DNA from: Melastoma dodecandrum
Taxonomy: Eukaryota; Streptophyta; Magnoliopsida; Myrtales; Melastomataceae
Assembly: GCA_029817715.1 (NCBI GenBank)
Contig: JARUPY010000154.1
Span: forward strand, 3,561,501 to 3,625,500
DNA length: 64,000 nucleotides
Direction: 5' to 3'
Of this stretch, positions 45,665-57,753 are shown piece after piece. Position 1 is the first letter of the stretch; the number at the start of each line of letters is the position of its first letter. A model generated the notes under the pieces. It did no database searches. It saw nothing but the letters and a program-made list of their open reading frames with translations, and was not told the DNA's origin. A program made the translations under genes and the position numbers.

Positions 45665-47368
45665 TCATGCCCTGTTCTTGGATATCCCTTCGTTGCCTGC
45701 CAAGGTCAGGTACTTGTCCTTCCGTGTTAGCTTTGTACATTCAAATCCCAAAGCCTCACCAATTTCTTTCTGCACCCGGTTAGCTATGTTGAACCTCGAA
45801 CTCTCGCTCTCGTGGCATCTCGACATCATCCCTGAGACCTTCTCGAGAATCCTGAGGCCATAGGTTGGGCTTGGGTCCATGAGGAAGAAAAGTGGGTCGA
45901 AGCACTTCAAACCGCTGGCTGTGGTTCCGTAGAACATGCTGACGGATGAGTCTAACGCGACGGGGATGATATTGTCGCTCATCTCTGAGAACAGAGGGCT
46001 GAACCTGAGCAAGTAAGGCTCCCTGCAAGTAGTCCCTTCGGGGCACACCACAAGGTCGCCCTGATTCAGGAGGGTCTCCATCATCTTCGCGTCCTTTTGC
46101 CGGTTTCTGGTCAACCTCACCGTCCTGATGGGAGCGAGTATCTCCGAGACCCTGCTCAGACTATACGTGACAGCGGTGAAGTCCCTCTTGAGGGTGAAGG
46201 ACAGGTATAGAGGATCAAGAAGTGTCCGATGGTTGCAGACGTAGAGAAGGCCAGCTTTAGTTCGGTTGCTCGAATCGAGAGGGGAGAAACCGTTCGGGTT
46301 TGATACTGTGAGGCGAAGTCCGGAAAAGGCTAGGGTGGGGATGGATATATTGTAGGGGAGGAAAAGTCCGACAATCGCTCGCAAGAGCGATAGGAGGAGA
46401 CCCAAGGGGAACCACATTAGTAGAGCTAGGAACGTTGAAGGCGTCGGCTTGATCGCTAATCTTCCGTCATGAAAGATTAGTGATCTTGGGTAGCTTTGCC
46501 TTGGGAGTTCATGCCAGTTCTTCTTGTCTTCTCTGCTGACTATATACATCTCCTGTAGATTGCAAGAAAACCGAGGTCACAAGAAGTCACGTGTCGGGTG
46601 CGTCACCGCAACGTTAACGACCGTTTTCGAAGGACTGACCTCGCATCTCGTGAACAGAGGGTGGCGGGCAGATCTCTTCCGGCTGTTGATGCCGATGCAA
46701 CGGAGCCCTCCAAATGATGCCTTATGGACATCATCGATTTCCTTGAGGAGCACGTCGTTATCGTCGCTTTCGGATATTTTTGACTTCTCCTCCATCAGAC
46801 CCACGTAGTACCCGTGAAAGACCTTCAGCTCCCTTCCAGCCACGGCATCGATGTCCATGTAATCCCTCAAGAAGCTCTCGACCATGACCTTCGGGAGGCT
46901 GGTCACGCCCACCTTCTTGCCACCTTTTCTTATCACATCGAACCCTTCCGCCCCAACATCCTCGAGGAAGTGCTTCGGGAGGACGCCGCTCCCCACCCTG
47001 AAGGTATCCTCCCTCAGGCCGAAGAAGCTCACCATGACCATAACCTTCAACGCCATATCTTCCCTCAACACGACTACAACCGGGTAAACAAGGAGCAAAA
47101 GTACCGCCCGCAGTAAGCTCCCGGCCTCGAACGCGACCACCATGAAGTACGGGAACAACGAGGTCGTCCTCAGCAAGGCGCCCTCGACGTCAAAAACCAC
47201 GACCCTCTCGGGGAGGTCGTTCCAGTGGACGAGAGAAGAGAAACGCTGGCACCGGCTGCTGCCGCTACGACGGAGGGTCCCGTCGGCATCGTTGGGGCTT
47301 AACTTCCCGAGGAGGAGGCGGTAGAGGAAGAGGAGGAGAAGCTTGAAGTAGAAGAACTGGGGGAACAT
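45665..47368 (-). CDS. GPAT: sn-2 glycerol-3-phosphate acyltransferase (GPAT1-3-like), 538 aa, 2 exons
   Basis: Membrane acyltransferase of the land-plant sn-2 GPAT family, which acylates glycerol-3-phosphate for extracellular or storage-type lipids. Exons on the minus strand: 47368-46640 and 46552-45665, the two-exon layout typical of the family. The N-terminal HAD-like domain has FDVEGALLRTTSLFPYFM in place of the active DxDGTL motif. The catalytic second aspartate is Glu, so phosphatase activity is probably absent and the product should be lysophosphatidic acid. The acyltransferase motifs are VCNHRTLLDPLYLS (H-x4-D), CPEGTTCREPYLLRFSPLF and the terminal FECTKLTRKDKYLTLAGNEG. SVSMFYGTTASGLKCFDPLF resembles GPAT1. 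Hydrophobic helices precede and follow the HAD-like part. Clade assignment (GPAT1, 2 or 3) is uncertain. Confidence 0.93.
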
Positions 47369-49427
47369 ATTATGTGTCTCCTTTTGGCTTTATTTCCTTG
47401 CTCTTTTGGGGGGGGGGTGAGGGGGATTTTGGGATTCTTACAAAGAAGAGGAAAGGGGTGGGGTGGGTATTTATACAACAGACTCACTCGGTCGGTGGTA
47501 TAATTTGTTGTTAGCTGTTTTTCACTCGGTTTTGTTAACATGTATTTGCAGCAGTCAGGGAGAGGAGGAAAGAACGAGGCATTGAATGCAAGAAGAAGAG
47601 CAGTGGTGATAATGATGGGCTACTCTATCATCTCATCTAATATCCCCCTAAGGAATTTTGCACTCCCCACTTGAAACGCGTTTGGGTTTGAGACCTTAAC
47701 AACCCAACCACATGCAAATACTCAAAACAAAAACAAAATCCAACGAGGAATCGGATAAACCTAAACATTAGGTTTTTGTTGCTTTAAGCGTGTTTGGGGG
47801 TGGGGGTGGGGATTCATTTAATGAAAGAAATGTCATTTTAAATAAAAGCAAAAAATCAAAACCTCTTTTTTTAAGCCTTAACATACATAAATATTCTTAT
47901 GAAGGGGAGAAATGGTCGGTCGGGGGGGCACATGGGGGTGGTTCGTTGCCATCCTGCTTATTTACTGCGACTGCCTGTACTTCCCTCTCCTCCAAACCAA
48001 GAAAAAAAAAAGATTCAAACAAAAGTCAGAGGCAACACACACACACACCAATCACACGCTTCTTTGACACGATCAAAACCAAGAAAGATCCTGAGTTGAC
48101 TCTCTCTTTGTCTCTCTCCTTCTCTTGCAGTTGCAGCAACCATTAAACTAGGGAAGGGTATAGCGAGATTAGGCGTACGACCAGCGGAATGTTCTCTTAC
48201 CGCGTCGTCGTAGAGATGCGTCCCAACATCCCGCTTTCTGCCTCAGCGTTAAAACTAAAGAAAAAGAGGACATGCATGAATGTTCTTCTGGATCCGGTCT
48301 CTTATCGATGATGATGCAGCAGAGGGAGAGGGGATGTCTCTGTCGATTTTCAAAAAGCCCACGGGAGTATTGAATTCTGAATGTCGTGAAACCCATCCAT
48401 CCATCAGTCAATTCACAGAGATGTGAATTCTTGTTTTGTTTCGACATTTGTGTTGATGTTGTCAAGAATATTTAACCGGGAGTTTATATATTTCTTTAAT
48501 GGCTTAATTGCAAGTATGCATTTATTACTTTTTAACTAAAAAAAAATTAATACAGTAGAAATGGGCTGCCATTTCCCTTATCCAACATTAAATACAACAA
48601 TCTTTCCTTTTTTTCTAAAAACCAAATATATCATGCAAGACAATATAAAATTATAGTGAAGAAAAGAGTGCGTAAATCCAGATAACTTCTCCCAGCCCAA
48701 ATAATATGAGCCCCGGATATTCACGTGCTACTACTACTACAGTTGATTGCTTGGTACGTTCTATCGGAACGAGTAGCTGCGGTGCTGCGGAGCAAGGTGA
48801 TATGCACGGACAAAGGCATCGTTCGATCCCGCATCCATCGCGGTGGATCGAATGATTCCATCCGCCAGCGTCGCGCTGCAAACGCTAGACCAGATTTTGT
48901 CCTTCCCCCTTTCCCCACCTATTCAATCAACATACAAAAATTCTAAGCAACTGGGGGCAGAAACAGACACCGCATGATGAAGCCGGCATCTTTCAGGATA
49001 TACTCTCGTTTTCTTATTGTGTTGTCGTTGTTGATTGAGTGGTCAAATGACTAAGATGTGGAGGAGACATGCTTCGTGGCCTCGTCTTTCCTTTTGGTTC
49101 GATGCAATCAATCCATTAAGTAAGAGGGCCGAATCAAACAGCCACTCTCAAGAAACATAAAAAGGGAATCATTCATTGCAAAATAATGGGCTTCTTCTCT
49201 GCAAAACAGCCAAAACATTTGCAGAGAACGCTCCAATTTTTCCGCAGGTTAATAATCAATTAGACTGCATATTCTCAAGTCAGTAGGACTAACCCAAAAT
49301 TTTCAGCATAGGATTGGACAGCATATATTAGCCGGCCAGCCCTCCCCCCAACCCCCCCCCCCCCGCCCCCACCCGCGCACCCCTTCTTGGCTCAGGCAAA
49401 ATAACCAAGGCAGGTTTGAGTATGGCC
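47369..49427. other. Intergenic DNA between the GPAT and MCU genes
   Basis: About 2 kb. The left part is the GPAT promoter, with a G10-class run near 47408. A CA microsatellite (48036-48050) and TCTC-rich stretches follow. Frames at 47790-48146 and 48169-48465 show no family similarity. A C13 run lies at 49352-49364, just past the MCU 3' end. Confidence 0.4.
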
Positions 49428-51177
49428 TTACTTGTCATGTATAGCGTCTTCCAGATCCAAGTTGATCCCTATCCTCTTCTTGATCGAGGTGCATGCATCG
49501 AATCGGCACTGACACTTCTTCTGCAGCTCCATGAACCTGTCGACGTCGAAGTTGTACTTTCGGATCAGCTTCCTCTGCCTCGAGAGGAAGATCCTCTTCA
49601 GCAGGTCCTGGTATGTCGGGTCTCTGGAGGTGTACAAGAAGTAGGCGTATCCTATCACCACGCCCGTAGTTGTCACGAAAAACGCGATGGGTTCCATCAC
49701 GTCCCACGAGAATTCCCAGAATGTTAGCCGGAAGAAGAGCATGATCAGGGACACAGATAATCCGAGGCCCACGTAGAGAATGCGGCGGACCTGCTTATGA
49801 GCCATGACATCGATTTCTTCCTTCTTTTCTTGAAGCGCTTTCAGCTCATCTCTGATGGGGTCATCTTCAGCGGTCAACTCGATTGGCACAGCCCTCCTTA
49901 CCAGCTCCACCACCTAAGATGAAGAAACATAATAACCACTACAGATTAACAGCTACTCATTTGACATAGTCCAAGAAACAATCATGATAGCACAAAGAGA
50001 GTTGGATATACTATTACAATGCCATAAGGAAGGAAAGCGTCTCTAAAAGAAGGAAGGTCTCAAGTACACGTCCTGAGAGTTCAAGCCCACGCGTGAAAAC
50101 TTCCAACCATTACTTATAAATCTCCTAACAAATCCGTTAATGATGTGTTCCAAAGTCCGGCTAAAATAAATTCATGATGTAATAACCATAATTGACCAGT
50201 CACTAATGCATCTGGCTAAACACACTTCACACATTTGGCCGGCTTCTAAGCCAGAGCATCTCCAAATCCAGGGGCAAATCAACCGGCTGCAATAAATTAT
50301 TGAAGTAGGAACAACTTCACATTTTTTATCTCCTTCCGAAATGAAGACCGTCATGATTGGAAAAGCACGGGCAGCAATAGCTTTGTGCATATTGCATTAC
50401 AACTAATGATAATGTCATTGTCGAGGACATCATTTGTCACTGCCAATAACAAATGAACGGACTCCTCATTTTCAGGTCTCATCCTTCTGAGCAAACAGCA
50501 GTGCTCATGCTATATACAGCATTATCAATTGGCACTATGGACATCCAACTGCCACATGATTAGAATTCGATACCTAAGAGAAAGAAGTTTTCCAAACATT
50601 ATTGCAACACAAATCCATGATCATGAACTAAAATATCCTGAGAAATTAGAGAGATGAGCACCTTGTCAGGGTGGAGGTAGATTTTATCCCTGAAATGCAG
50701 GACAACTCCGGCCACATCAAGGACCCGGGCAAATTCAACGGCTTCATCACGATTCCTAGCGATCCCCATTTCTTGACACTCATTGAGAAGCTCATTATAT
50801 CCTATAGCCTCCTTCCCGTGCATACCGAGCCTCATCTTCAGCGACTCCACATTCACCAGTTTCATCAGTCTCTTGACCTCCTCGAGAGACATATGCTCTT
50901 TATCCCCATCTAGGGAAGGAGAAGAACACGTAGCTCCAGCGACTCGGTCAGACGACGATGAAACACACAACGCCCTACTCAGAGCAAGCGAAGTCGACGG
51001 CAAAAAATACGAGGGCCGTAAAGGCGTCCCGGAGTTCAATGCAGAAGAGGCTCCAGACCTCACGCCACTAAACAAGCACGTCATGGAGGGCAACAGATCC
51101 TTCTCACTTCCCACGCATCCTCTCCTCCACGCCGTCAGCCCTGCTCGGCAACCAGACATCGACCATCTGTTCCACAT
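49428..51177 (-). CDS. MCU: Mitochondrial calcium uniporter (MCU), 333 aa, 2 exons
   Basis: Pore-forming subunit of the inner-membrane calcium channel. Exons on the minus strand: 51177-50662 and 49913-49428, the two-exon layout seen in plant MCUs. The first 70 or so residues are rich in Arg and Ser with few acids (MWNRWSMSGCRAGLTAWRRG), a credible mitochondrial presequence. The matrix domain has LMKLVNVESLKMRLGMHGKE, YNELLNECQEMGIA and VVLHFRDKIYLHPDK, the last joining VVELVRRAVP. A coiled coil (DELKALQEKKEEIDVMAHKQ) leads into TM1 (ILYVGLGLSVSLIMLFFRLTF). The pore motif is WDVMEP, where relatives have WDIMEP, and TM2 follows (IAFFVTTTGVVIGYAYFLY). The start is the first ATG of the frame; upstream codons are non-ATG. 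Confidence 0.95.
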
Positions 51178-52770
51178 CTCTTTTCTCAATCGCAAAAAAC
51201 CCCCTGGCCCTTATTTCCACCAGCCAGTACTCCTTTCGGAAGACGATTGCCGCCGGGGAAGCTCTGCCCTCAACTGATCCAGGTGCGCAGTCTAAATCTG
51301 CACATTCAGTCAATGTTTAACCGCCAACTAATCAGCTAAAGCCGAAACAGAACAAATCCCAGAGCAGGATCAGGGTATTCACCCAAATCGAGAAGTAAAA
51401 ACAAAGCCCCTAACACGTTCGTATCCAAGCAAACAATCCGGATATTTCCAAAAAACTCAACGTCCACAGATGAGTCACCGATTCAGCTCCTCCTCCCACG
51501 GGGAGGAAATCACAAGCCATTCCAAAACCGGCAAAAAGGCAACACAAAGAACAACAGGACATCTCCATTGAAACAGGAAAAGGAACAGCGCCTACCAATC
51601 CTGACTCGGGTTTAAGAACGAAACCTCGCTCCAGGTAAAGGTAACCAACAAAACTCCCCCGACGAAACAGTTTCTCCACGAAGAAAGGAAAAAAAAACGA
51701 ACCGCCAAGGAACTGAGCGCAAACCTCGTCGGTGCGCGCGTCTCCACCGAGGGTTGGTTGGTTTGATTGTCAAGTTAAGATCCGAGGGAGGGGGGTGGGT
51801 GGGTGAGGAGACCGAGGTGAGTCATCGTCGAACATTATCTGCAGTTTTATACGGACGTTACAACGAAGGAACCGGACCACCACTTTGTCGGACAATATTT
51901 TTCAAAAGAAGTGAATTATCTATGGGGATTTAATTGCGGAAGCATACTTCCTCCGCCGACCACGCCACCCGCCAATCCCCCCCAAAAACGGAAAAAAAAA
52001 ATGTTCCGTTTTGAACGCGAACTGGACGCTTACAAAATTCGAATTCTTTTCCGCCGGGTGTGATGCAATCCCAAAGTGCTACCTTTTAACATGGGTTTCA
52101 ATCGATCCAAGTCCAAAAAGTGACACGATTCATATTCCGAATGATTCAATCAGAGAGCGTGGACAACTTCTCACCCCACACGTCCTCGTTTGATTGGGCA
52201 GTTGGGTGGTGCCCAGCCGACATTCAACGCGCATCCCCTCCCGACGGAAATAAACACGAGTCGTCGGCAGGCCCGTTGAAATGTTACAACTGGGCGGCCT
52301 AAATGGCAAATAAGGCATTTAATCATCGTGACGGCCCAACTACAAGGAAAATAAAGAACGATTTAACTTTATACATAAAGTAAGACCGACGAGGTTGCTC
52401 CGGCCTTCTGGATCTGCCGTAACCTGAGTATGTCCGTTGGCATTGGTTGGCTTTGTACGGTGGTCGTCTCGTCGTCTTGCCTGCAAAAATATCATGGTTA
52501 CCACGAATTAATCAACCAGCTCGTTTATGTCATGATCTTAGTGGGACTAACTCAGAATATCCTTATCCCTGTTTGCAGAGAACTATATGCCCATCCATAT
52601 TCCTCTATCTATAAACATATGGAAAGAATTAATCGCGATTTCCGCCAGACACCGCGGGGTTCTTGGACCTCCATATTTGGATATTTCATGACATTGGTAG
52701 GCCAACAAGTTTCTATCAGCAACATCGTAGTAACCAAATCAATGTATGAAAAATAGGGACGCTGGCAGGA
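51178..52770. other. MCU upstream region and intergenic DNA
   Basis: The first 600 bases probably hold the MCU leader and promoter. Beyond that, short frames on both strands (52011-52318 and 52430-52756) have no family similarity. I see no RNA gene. Confidence 0.4.
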
Positions 52771-52779
52771 CTTACTCTC

Positions 52780-52915
52780 CCTGTTTTTTTGTTTTCCTGC
52801 CTGCCTGTTCCCTGTCTGTTTGTAGGATGCCCGGCGACCTCTTGCTCGAACCCGAAACCTCGCTCGTGCTTGGAGCATGACCCGAGTTTAACTGCTTAGC
52901 GCTAGTCCCTACTGT
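52780..52915 (-). mobile_element. Probable tRNA-derived SINE
   Basis: Read on the minus strand, TAGCGCTAAGCAG (52904-52892) resembles a pol-III A box. GGGTTCGAGC (52853-52844) matches a B box about 50 bases later, and both lie in a tRNA-like GC-rich frame. An A-rich tail (AAAACAAAAAAAC) follows near 52795-52780. The arrangement resembles Au-type plant SINEs. No target duplication was found with confidence. Confidence 0.5.
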
Positions 52916-53115
52916 TCCAACCGATGCAGCAGGCAAGTTGCTTTGCAAACAGATAGACAGCACGATATCCACATCAGGGGTTGGTCCTAATGTACGATGG
53001 AACAGGAATATAATTCATTACTTAAATACAATCTAAACATGATAGAAAGTAACTTCTAACATAACTAAAAAAGTGGAGGATAGAAGGAAACTAATGAATA
53101 TGATATAAAGTTGAG

Positions 53116-53349
53116 GTGGGATGTAAAAGTTTACCCTCGACCGAAGGCAAGTTCACTAAAAATGCAAGTAGTGCAGGTGGAGCTGCTCTAAGTATGTCAT
53201 TGAATGCATTGATTGACGAGGCAGTGATTGTTGATAAACTGGGGTTTGAGAAGTTTGCTGAAGCAACTGGAAGAGGAAGTCCAGATCCACTGCCACCAGG
53301 AAGAATTGTTGTACCTATAGATTTTTCTCATGGCAGTCATCCTTTGTGA
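53116..53349 (+). pseudogene. Unidentified coding-like fragment
   Basis: An open stretch with protein-like composition (SLNALIDEAVIVDKLGFEKF, then PDPLPPGRIVVPIDFSHGSH) stands alone, without a promoter, splice partners or an extended frame. I do not recognise the family. It may be a relic exon or chance. Confidence 0.25.
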
Positions 53350-55608
53350 CCCTTCAAGAGCACTTACAACCTGTTAAGAAACCTCAAGGTAAGAAAAAAA
53401 TTGACAGAACAGGTGTACCGAGACTTGTAAAGAAATAACAAGAAGATTTCACAACCGGCAGCGACTTCAGAAATGTTGTGTACTCCATCCACACTGGACC
53501 AGATGCTATATCGCCGCCTTGTACAACATACAACACAAACAGTTATTTAAGCTTATAAAGAGCTAGGCCAGTAATAAATACCTTGTCTACCAATAATAAA
53601 AAACCATAGATACAGTTATGTTCATATAAGCTATTAAAATAGCATTGCGCAATCTTTTGAGGCTCTCCGTCTATCCAAAGTTGAGATATATGTACAAGCC
53701 AATATATATCTCCAAGGGAGACTAACATCATTTAGCTTTAAGAAAAACACTGGGCTGATTTGGTACGTCAAATTCCAAAGGTTTTGATAAACTTTCTCAA
53801 CTATCCCGTGTTCGCAGAAGCTCATCTAAAGCTTTCCAAGATTTTTTTAAAGGTTTGGTTTTACTTATAAATGCTTTAAACCAAACGGCAGATCAACTAA
53901 GAACTTCAACGATGACCATGAGCTGCAATTGGTGACGCACCGCACCAACATAGCTGAGCATAAACTCAAATGCCTTCTTAGTCTCCTCCTGACCCTCTAC
54001 ACCTTTCTCATTAACCTTCCGGACAAATCGAATGTAACAACGTCTATACATCAAATGTTTCGAGAATCAAATTTCACCAAAACCAACCACAACAGGAGAA
54101 TCAGATGGAATGAGAGAGGTACCAGAGAAGAATATGTAGACAGGTCAGTAAGCATCTACTAAACATTTGTTTGGTGGCATCATCATTGTTTACACCCATC
54201 AAAGCCTCCACATATTGTTTCCAGTATTTTGCCTAGAAAGAAATGCAAGAACCCTACATTACCGTGCTACTAAAGAATATCATGCCCAACCATTCACTCT
54301 TAATAAAAAAAAACTCTCCACAAACCAACGCTAACCCTACACTCTTCCCGGATCCAAAAAAATCGATCCGCCCTAGACTCGAGACTTCAACCCGTACACA
54401 ACAAAAATCCGACCCTCACCAATCTATTCCGCGAAACAGCAGCAAACGCCAAGCGATAGTTAGATCCAGAACCAACAAGTAAACCACCGATCGAACGCCC
54501 GATGATCGGTGTTCGTGAACCGGTCAGTCTCTTACTTCCCGGATCGGGCGGGCGACGACGAAGACTAGACGGGAGTAAAGCTTAATCGGGCCGACTAATA
54601 TCGTCGTGGGCCCTTTCATTCAGATGGGGCCGTACCTCATCCTCTTGCAGGCTCAGGCCTTGTATTATTTAGAATTAATTAGATTGCTTTAGTCCAAACA
54701 TTATTCTTGTTGAGATTGGAGGGAAGGTACTACACTAAATCAACCGATGCAATAAAAAGTACATGTTATGATATGAGACGTGGAGTTAACTAAAAGGAGT
54801 GGATAATGAAATGATAAATGTCTTTTAGTTTAGTCTACCTAAGTAAGAGGGGGACCCTTCCCACTCCTGCCCTATTTGATCAGACTTAGCTGATTTCAAC
54901 GTCTGGGATCATTTTTTTTTTTTTTGTCACCTAACTCCAATGACATTAAAAATAGTAACAGCAATAATAAATTATCAGCCCACCAAGCTACGTCAGGTTG
55001 AGGCTTGAGACTCACTCCAAGGTGTATTATTACATGTCAAAAGAGGATATATTTTTTTTGCAATAACCGAATTGAATTGATAGAAATGAAAAGCAAAGTT
55101 CCTCAAAACTGAAAACTTTGTTCAGGATTCCAAAACTTAGTTGCGTCCATTTCTTGCCAAATTTTGTCCGTGACAATGACAAAATTCTCGAACCATCTTT
55201 TTTTTATTAATTTTTTTAAAAAGTTACGAAAACGCGTGTTTTGAAAATTTGTATTACAAATTAAAAAAAAAGTTTTAAAACTCATCTCCTAAGTAATTAG
55301 ATGAAAAAAAAATCAATCGTATTTTACAAATTTAAAATAGTGGTATAATATAACCACCACCTGCCTTTTTAACTCGAAGGATTTCGAATTTCTGCATCGG
55401 AACAATGCACCAGAAAACTAAAACCACGCCGCGACGACGACGACACAGAAATTCCGACAAGACTTCTCTTGGATCTGGGAATTCGGGATTCGTCCACTCC
55501 CCATCTCCCCCCAACCCCCACCCCCGGTTCCAGACCATCAGACCATATCAATTTTCCTTCATAAGCAGCACCGGCAGCAACAAAGGCCGAAAAGAAGAGG
55601 ATTCAACA
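53350..55608. other. Intergenic DNA and TBL promoter
   Basis: About 2.2 kb. Frames at 53543-53825, 53929-54162 and 54243-54482 show no similarity. AT-rich DNA with long A and T runs (55180-55310) precedes the TBL leader. An in-frame upstream ATG at 55405 is not used in the preferred TBL model. Confidence 0.4.
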
Positions 55609-57565
55609 ATGGAAAGGCAGAGGAGTTTCTCCCTATCCCTATCCCTCCCACTCAAATCCACCCTCCTCCTGACTTTCTTCTCCCTCCTTGCTTCTTCCCT
55701 CCTTATCTTCTTCTCCTTTTCCTTCTGGATCTTCACCTCCACCCCAACTCTCATTCTCCAGCAAACCCATCTCCACTTCAACTCCACCCCCACCACCCCT
55801 TTAACTGTTCAGACACTGCCCGGCCTCGTCGAACCTGCTGACCGCACCGACTCGTCTTCGAAAGACTCGATTTTGATCGGTGCCCTGTTCGAGGAACGGG
55901 GGAATGTTACCGGGTCCGTCGAATGGACGGTACTCCAGCAAGTTCCCGAGGAGGAAGAGGATGAAGGGAAGGAAGATGACGATGATGAGGTGCAGGAGAG
56001 GATGGCTGATGCGGTAACTGCTGCTAACGACACTGTTCCTGTAGAGATTAGGGAGGAGGCTGTGAAGGAATCGGGGAGGTGCGATTTGATGAATGGGAGT
56101 TGGGTCGTATACAAGGGTTACCCCTTGTATACGAACGCAACGTGCCCGTACATCGACGAAGGATTCGACTGTGACGGGAATGGGAGGAAGGATAAGAGCT
56201 ACATGAAGTTGAGATGGCGGCCACATACCTGCGAGATGCCGAGGTGATGGGGATTTCGGCGTTGGCGTTGTGTGTTTTGGGAGGGGAATTATGGTTTTGG
56301 CATTGCTTATGTTGGACTTGTTTCGATGTGGCAGGTTCAATGCGACAAGCATGCTGCAGATGATGCGAGGGAAGAGAGTGGTCTTCGTTGGGGATTCGAT
56401 CAACCGGAACCAGTGGGAGTCACTGCTATGCATGTTGTTGGGAGGCGTCAAGGACCGAAGTAGGGTTTATGAGACACGGGGGCGAAAGATCACTAAGGAG
56501 AAGGGCAACTATAGCTTTCGCTTCGTGGTGTTTGCACTGGGGGATTTGTTGCTGGCACTTGTTATTGATTTATTTCGAATGACAGCGCTGGATTTGAGCT
56601 GTTAGTCATTTCTATCTTTGCAGGATTATATGTGTACCGTGGAGTTTTACGTATCTCATTTCCTGGTACACGAGGGGAAGGCGAGAATTGGACAGAAGCG
56701 GGTGCAGACTTTGCGAATTGACAAAATTGATCATGGCTCATCGAGATGGAGGGGAGCTGATATTGTGGTCTTTAACACCGGATCCTGGTGGTCGCATTAC
56801 AAAACAAAAGCAGGGTAAGTTATTCTTATTCTGAGAATTCAAAGCTAGTGTTGGGGTCATGTCGACAGGATTGGCGCAAAACAGGATCAGAATTTGCGAG
56901 CTATGGATGGATGTGTCCTAGATTTAGCCATGATGCAGCCCTGATTTCTTGTCATTTAATCGGAAGAGATTCGGGGTTCTTCAATTGCAGCATCAACTAC
57001 TATCAAGAAGGGAGCATGGTTCATCCCCGGCTGGATGTGTCCACGGCCTTCAGGAAAGCGCTTATAACGTGGGCTTCTTGGGTTGATAGTCGGATCAATC
57101 CGAGGAAAACCCGAGTCTTCTTCCGGAGTATATCTCCTTCCCATTTCAGGTTTGGCCCTTGTATATATTTCTTTTTTTTCTTCTCCAAATTGCGGTCAAT
57201 CTTCATCGTCTTATGAACCACTCGATACTCGCCTGCCGACTAGGGGTGGTCAATGGAACTCCGGTGGACACTGTGGCGAAGCTACTCAGCCGCTAGACCT
57301 CCCTCCAAGTGAAGAGTTCCACAAGAAGAACGCTATTATTCGGGATGTGATAAGACGGATGAGAGTTCCCGTCGAGTTCCTGGATATAACCAGCTTGTCA
57401 GAGTACAGGATAGACGGACATCCATCCATATACGGTGGTGGTGGAAAGTCGAAACGGCGATGGTCTTCGGCCATACAAGACTGCAGCCATTGGTGCCTTC
57501 CCGGAGTCCCAGATACATGGAATGAACTTTTGTATGTACATCTTCTGGGCAGTCGACACAGATGA
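55609..57565 (+). CDS. Trichome birefringence-like (TBL/PMR5, DUF231) protein, 499 aa, 5 exons
   Basis: Golgi type-II membrane protein of the plant family that O-acetylates cell-wall polysaccharides. Exons: 55609-56243, 56335-56527, 56624-56814, 56991-57149 and 57244-57565. A short cytosolic tail (MERQRSFS) precedes one signal-anchor (STLLLTFFSLLASSLLIFF). An acidic linker of about 130 residues with an E/D run follows. The TBL domain has GRCDLMNGSWV and LRWRPHTCEMPRFNA. The GDS motif is in VVFVGDSINRNQWESL, and the DxxH motif is in QDCSHWCLPGVPDTWNELL. The second donor could lie 3 bases earlier (56524), changing one residue. An in-frame ATG at 55405 would add 68 residues before the anchor. 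It is rejected because relatives start just before the anchor. Confidence 0.92.
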
Positions 57566-57753
57566 AAACAACAGCAAGGGAAAGGATTCTGGTCCTTGAT
57601 TTCTTGTAAATATTGTTCATTGGGAGATTCTTAGTATATTTTGAAGAAAGAAACAGCACAAGATGCAAAAATTTGTATGTGTTAAACAAATCAATGGGAT
57701 TATAAACAAAAGGAATTGGGAATAAGAAGAGGGAGATGCATCCTGTCCCCTGG

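Noticed and set aside
55405..55608. 68-residue N-terminal extension of the TBL protein
   Set aside because: It is basic and proline-rich and would sit before the signal anchor. Relatives start at the later ATG.
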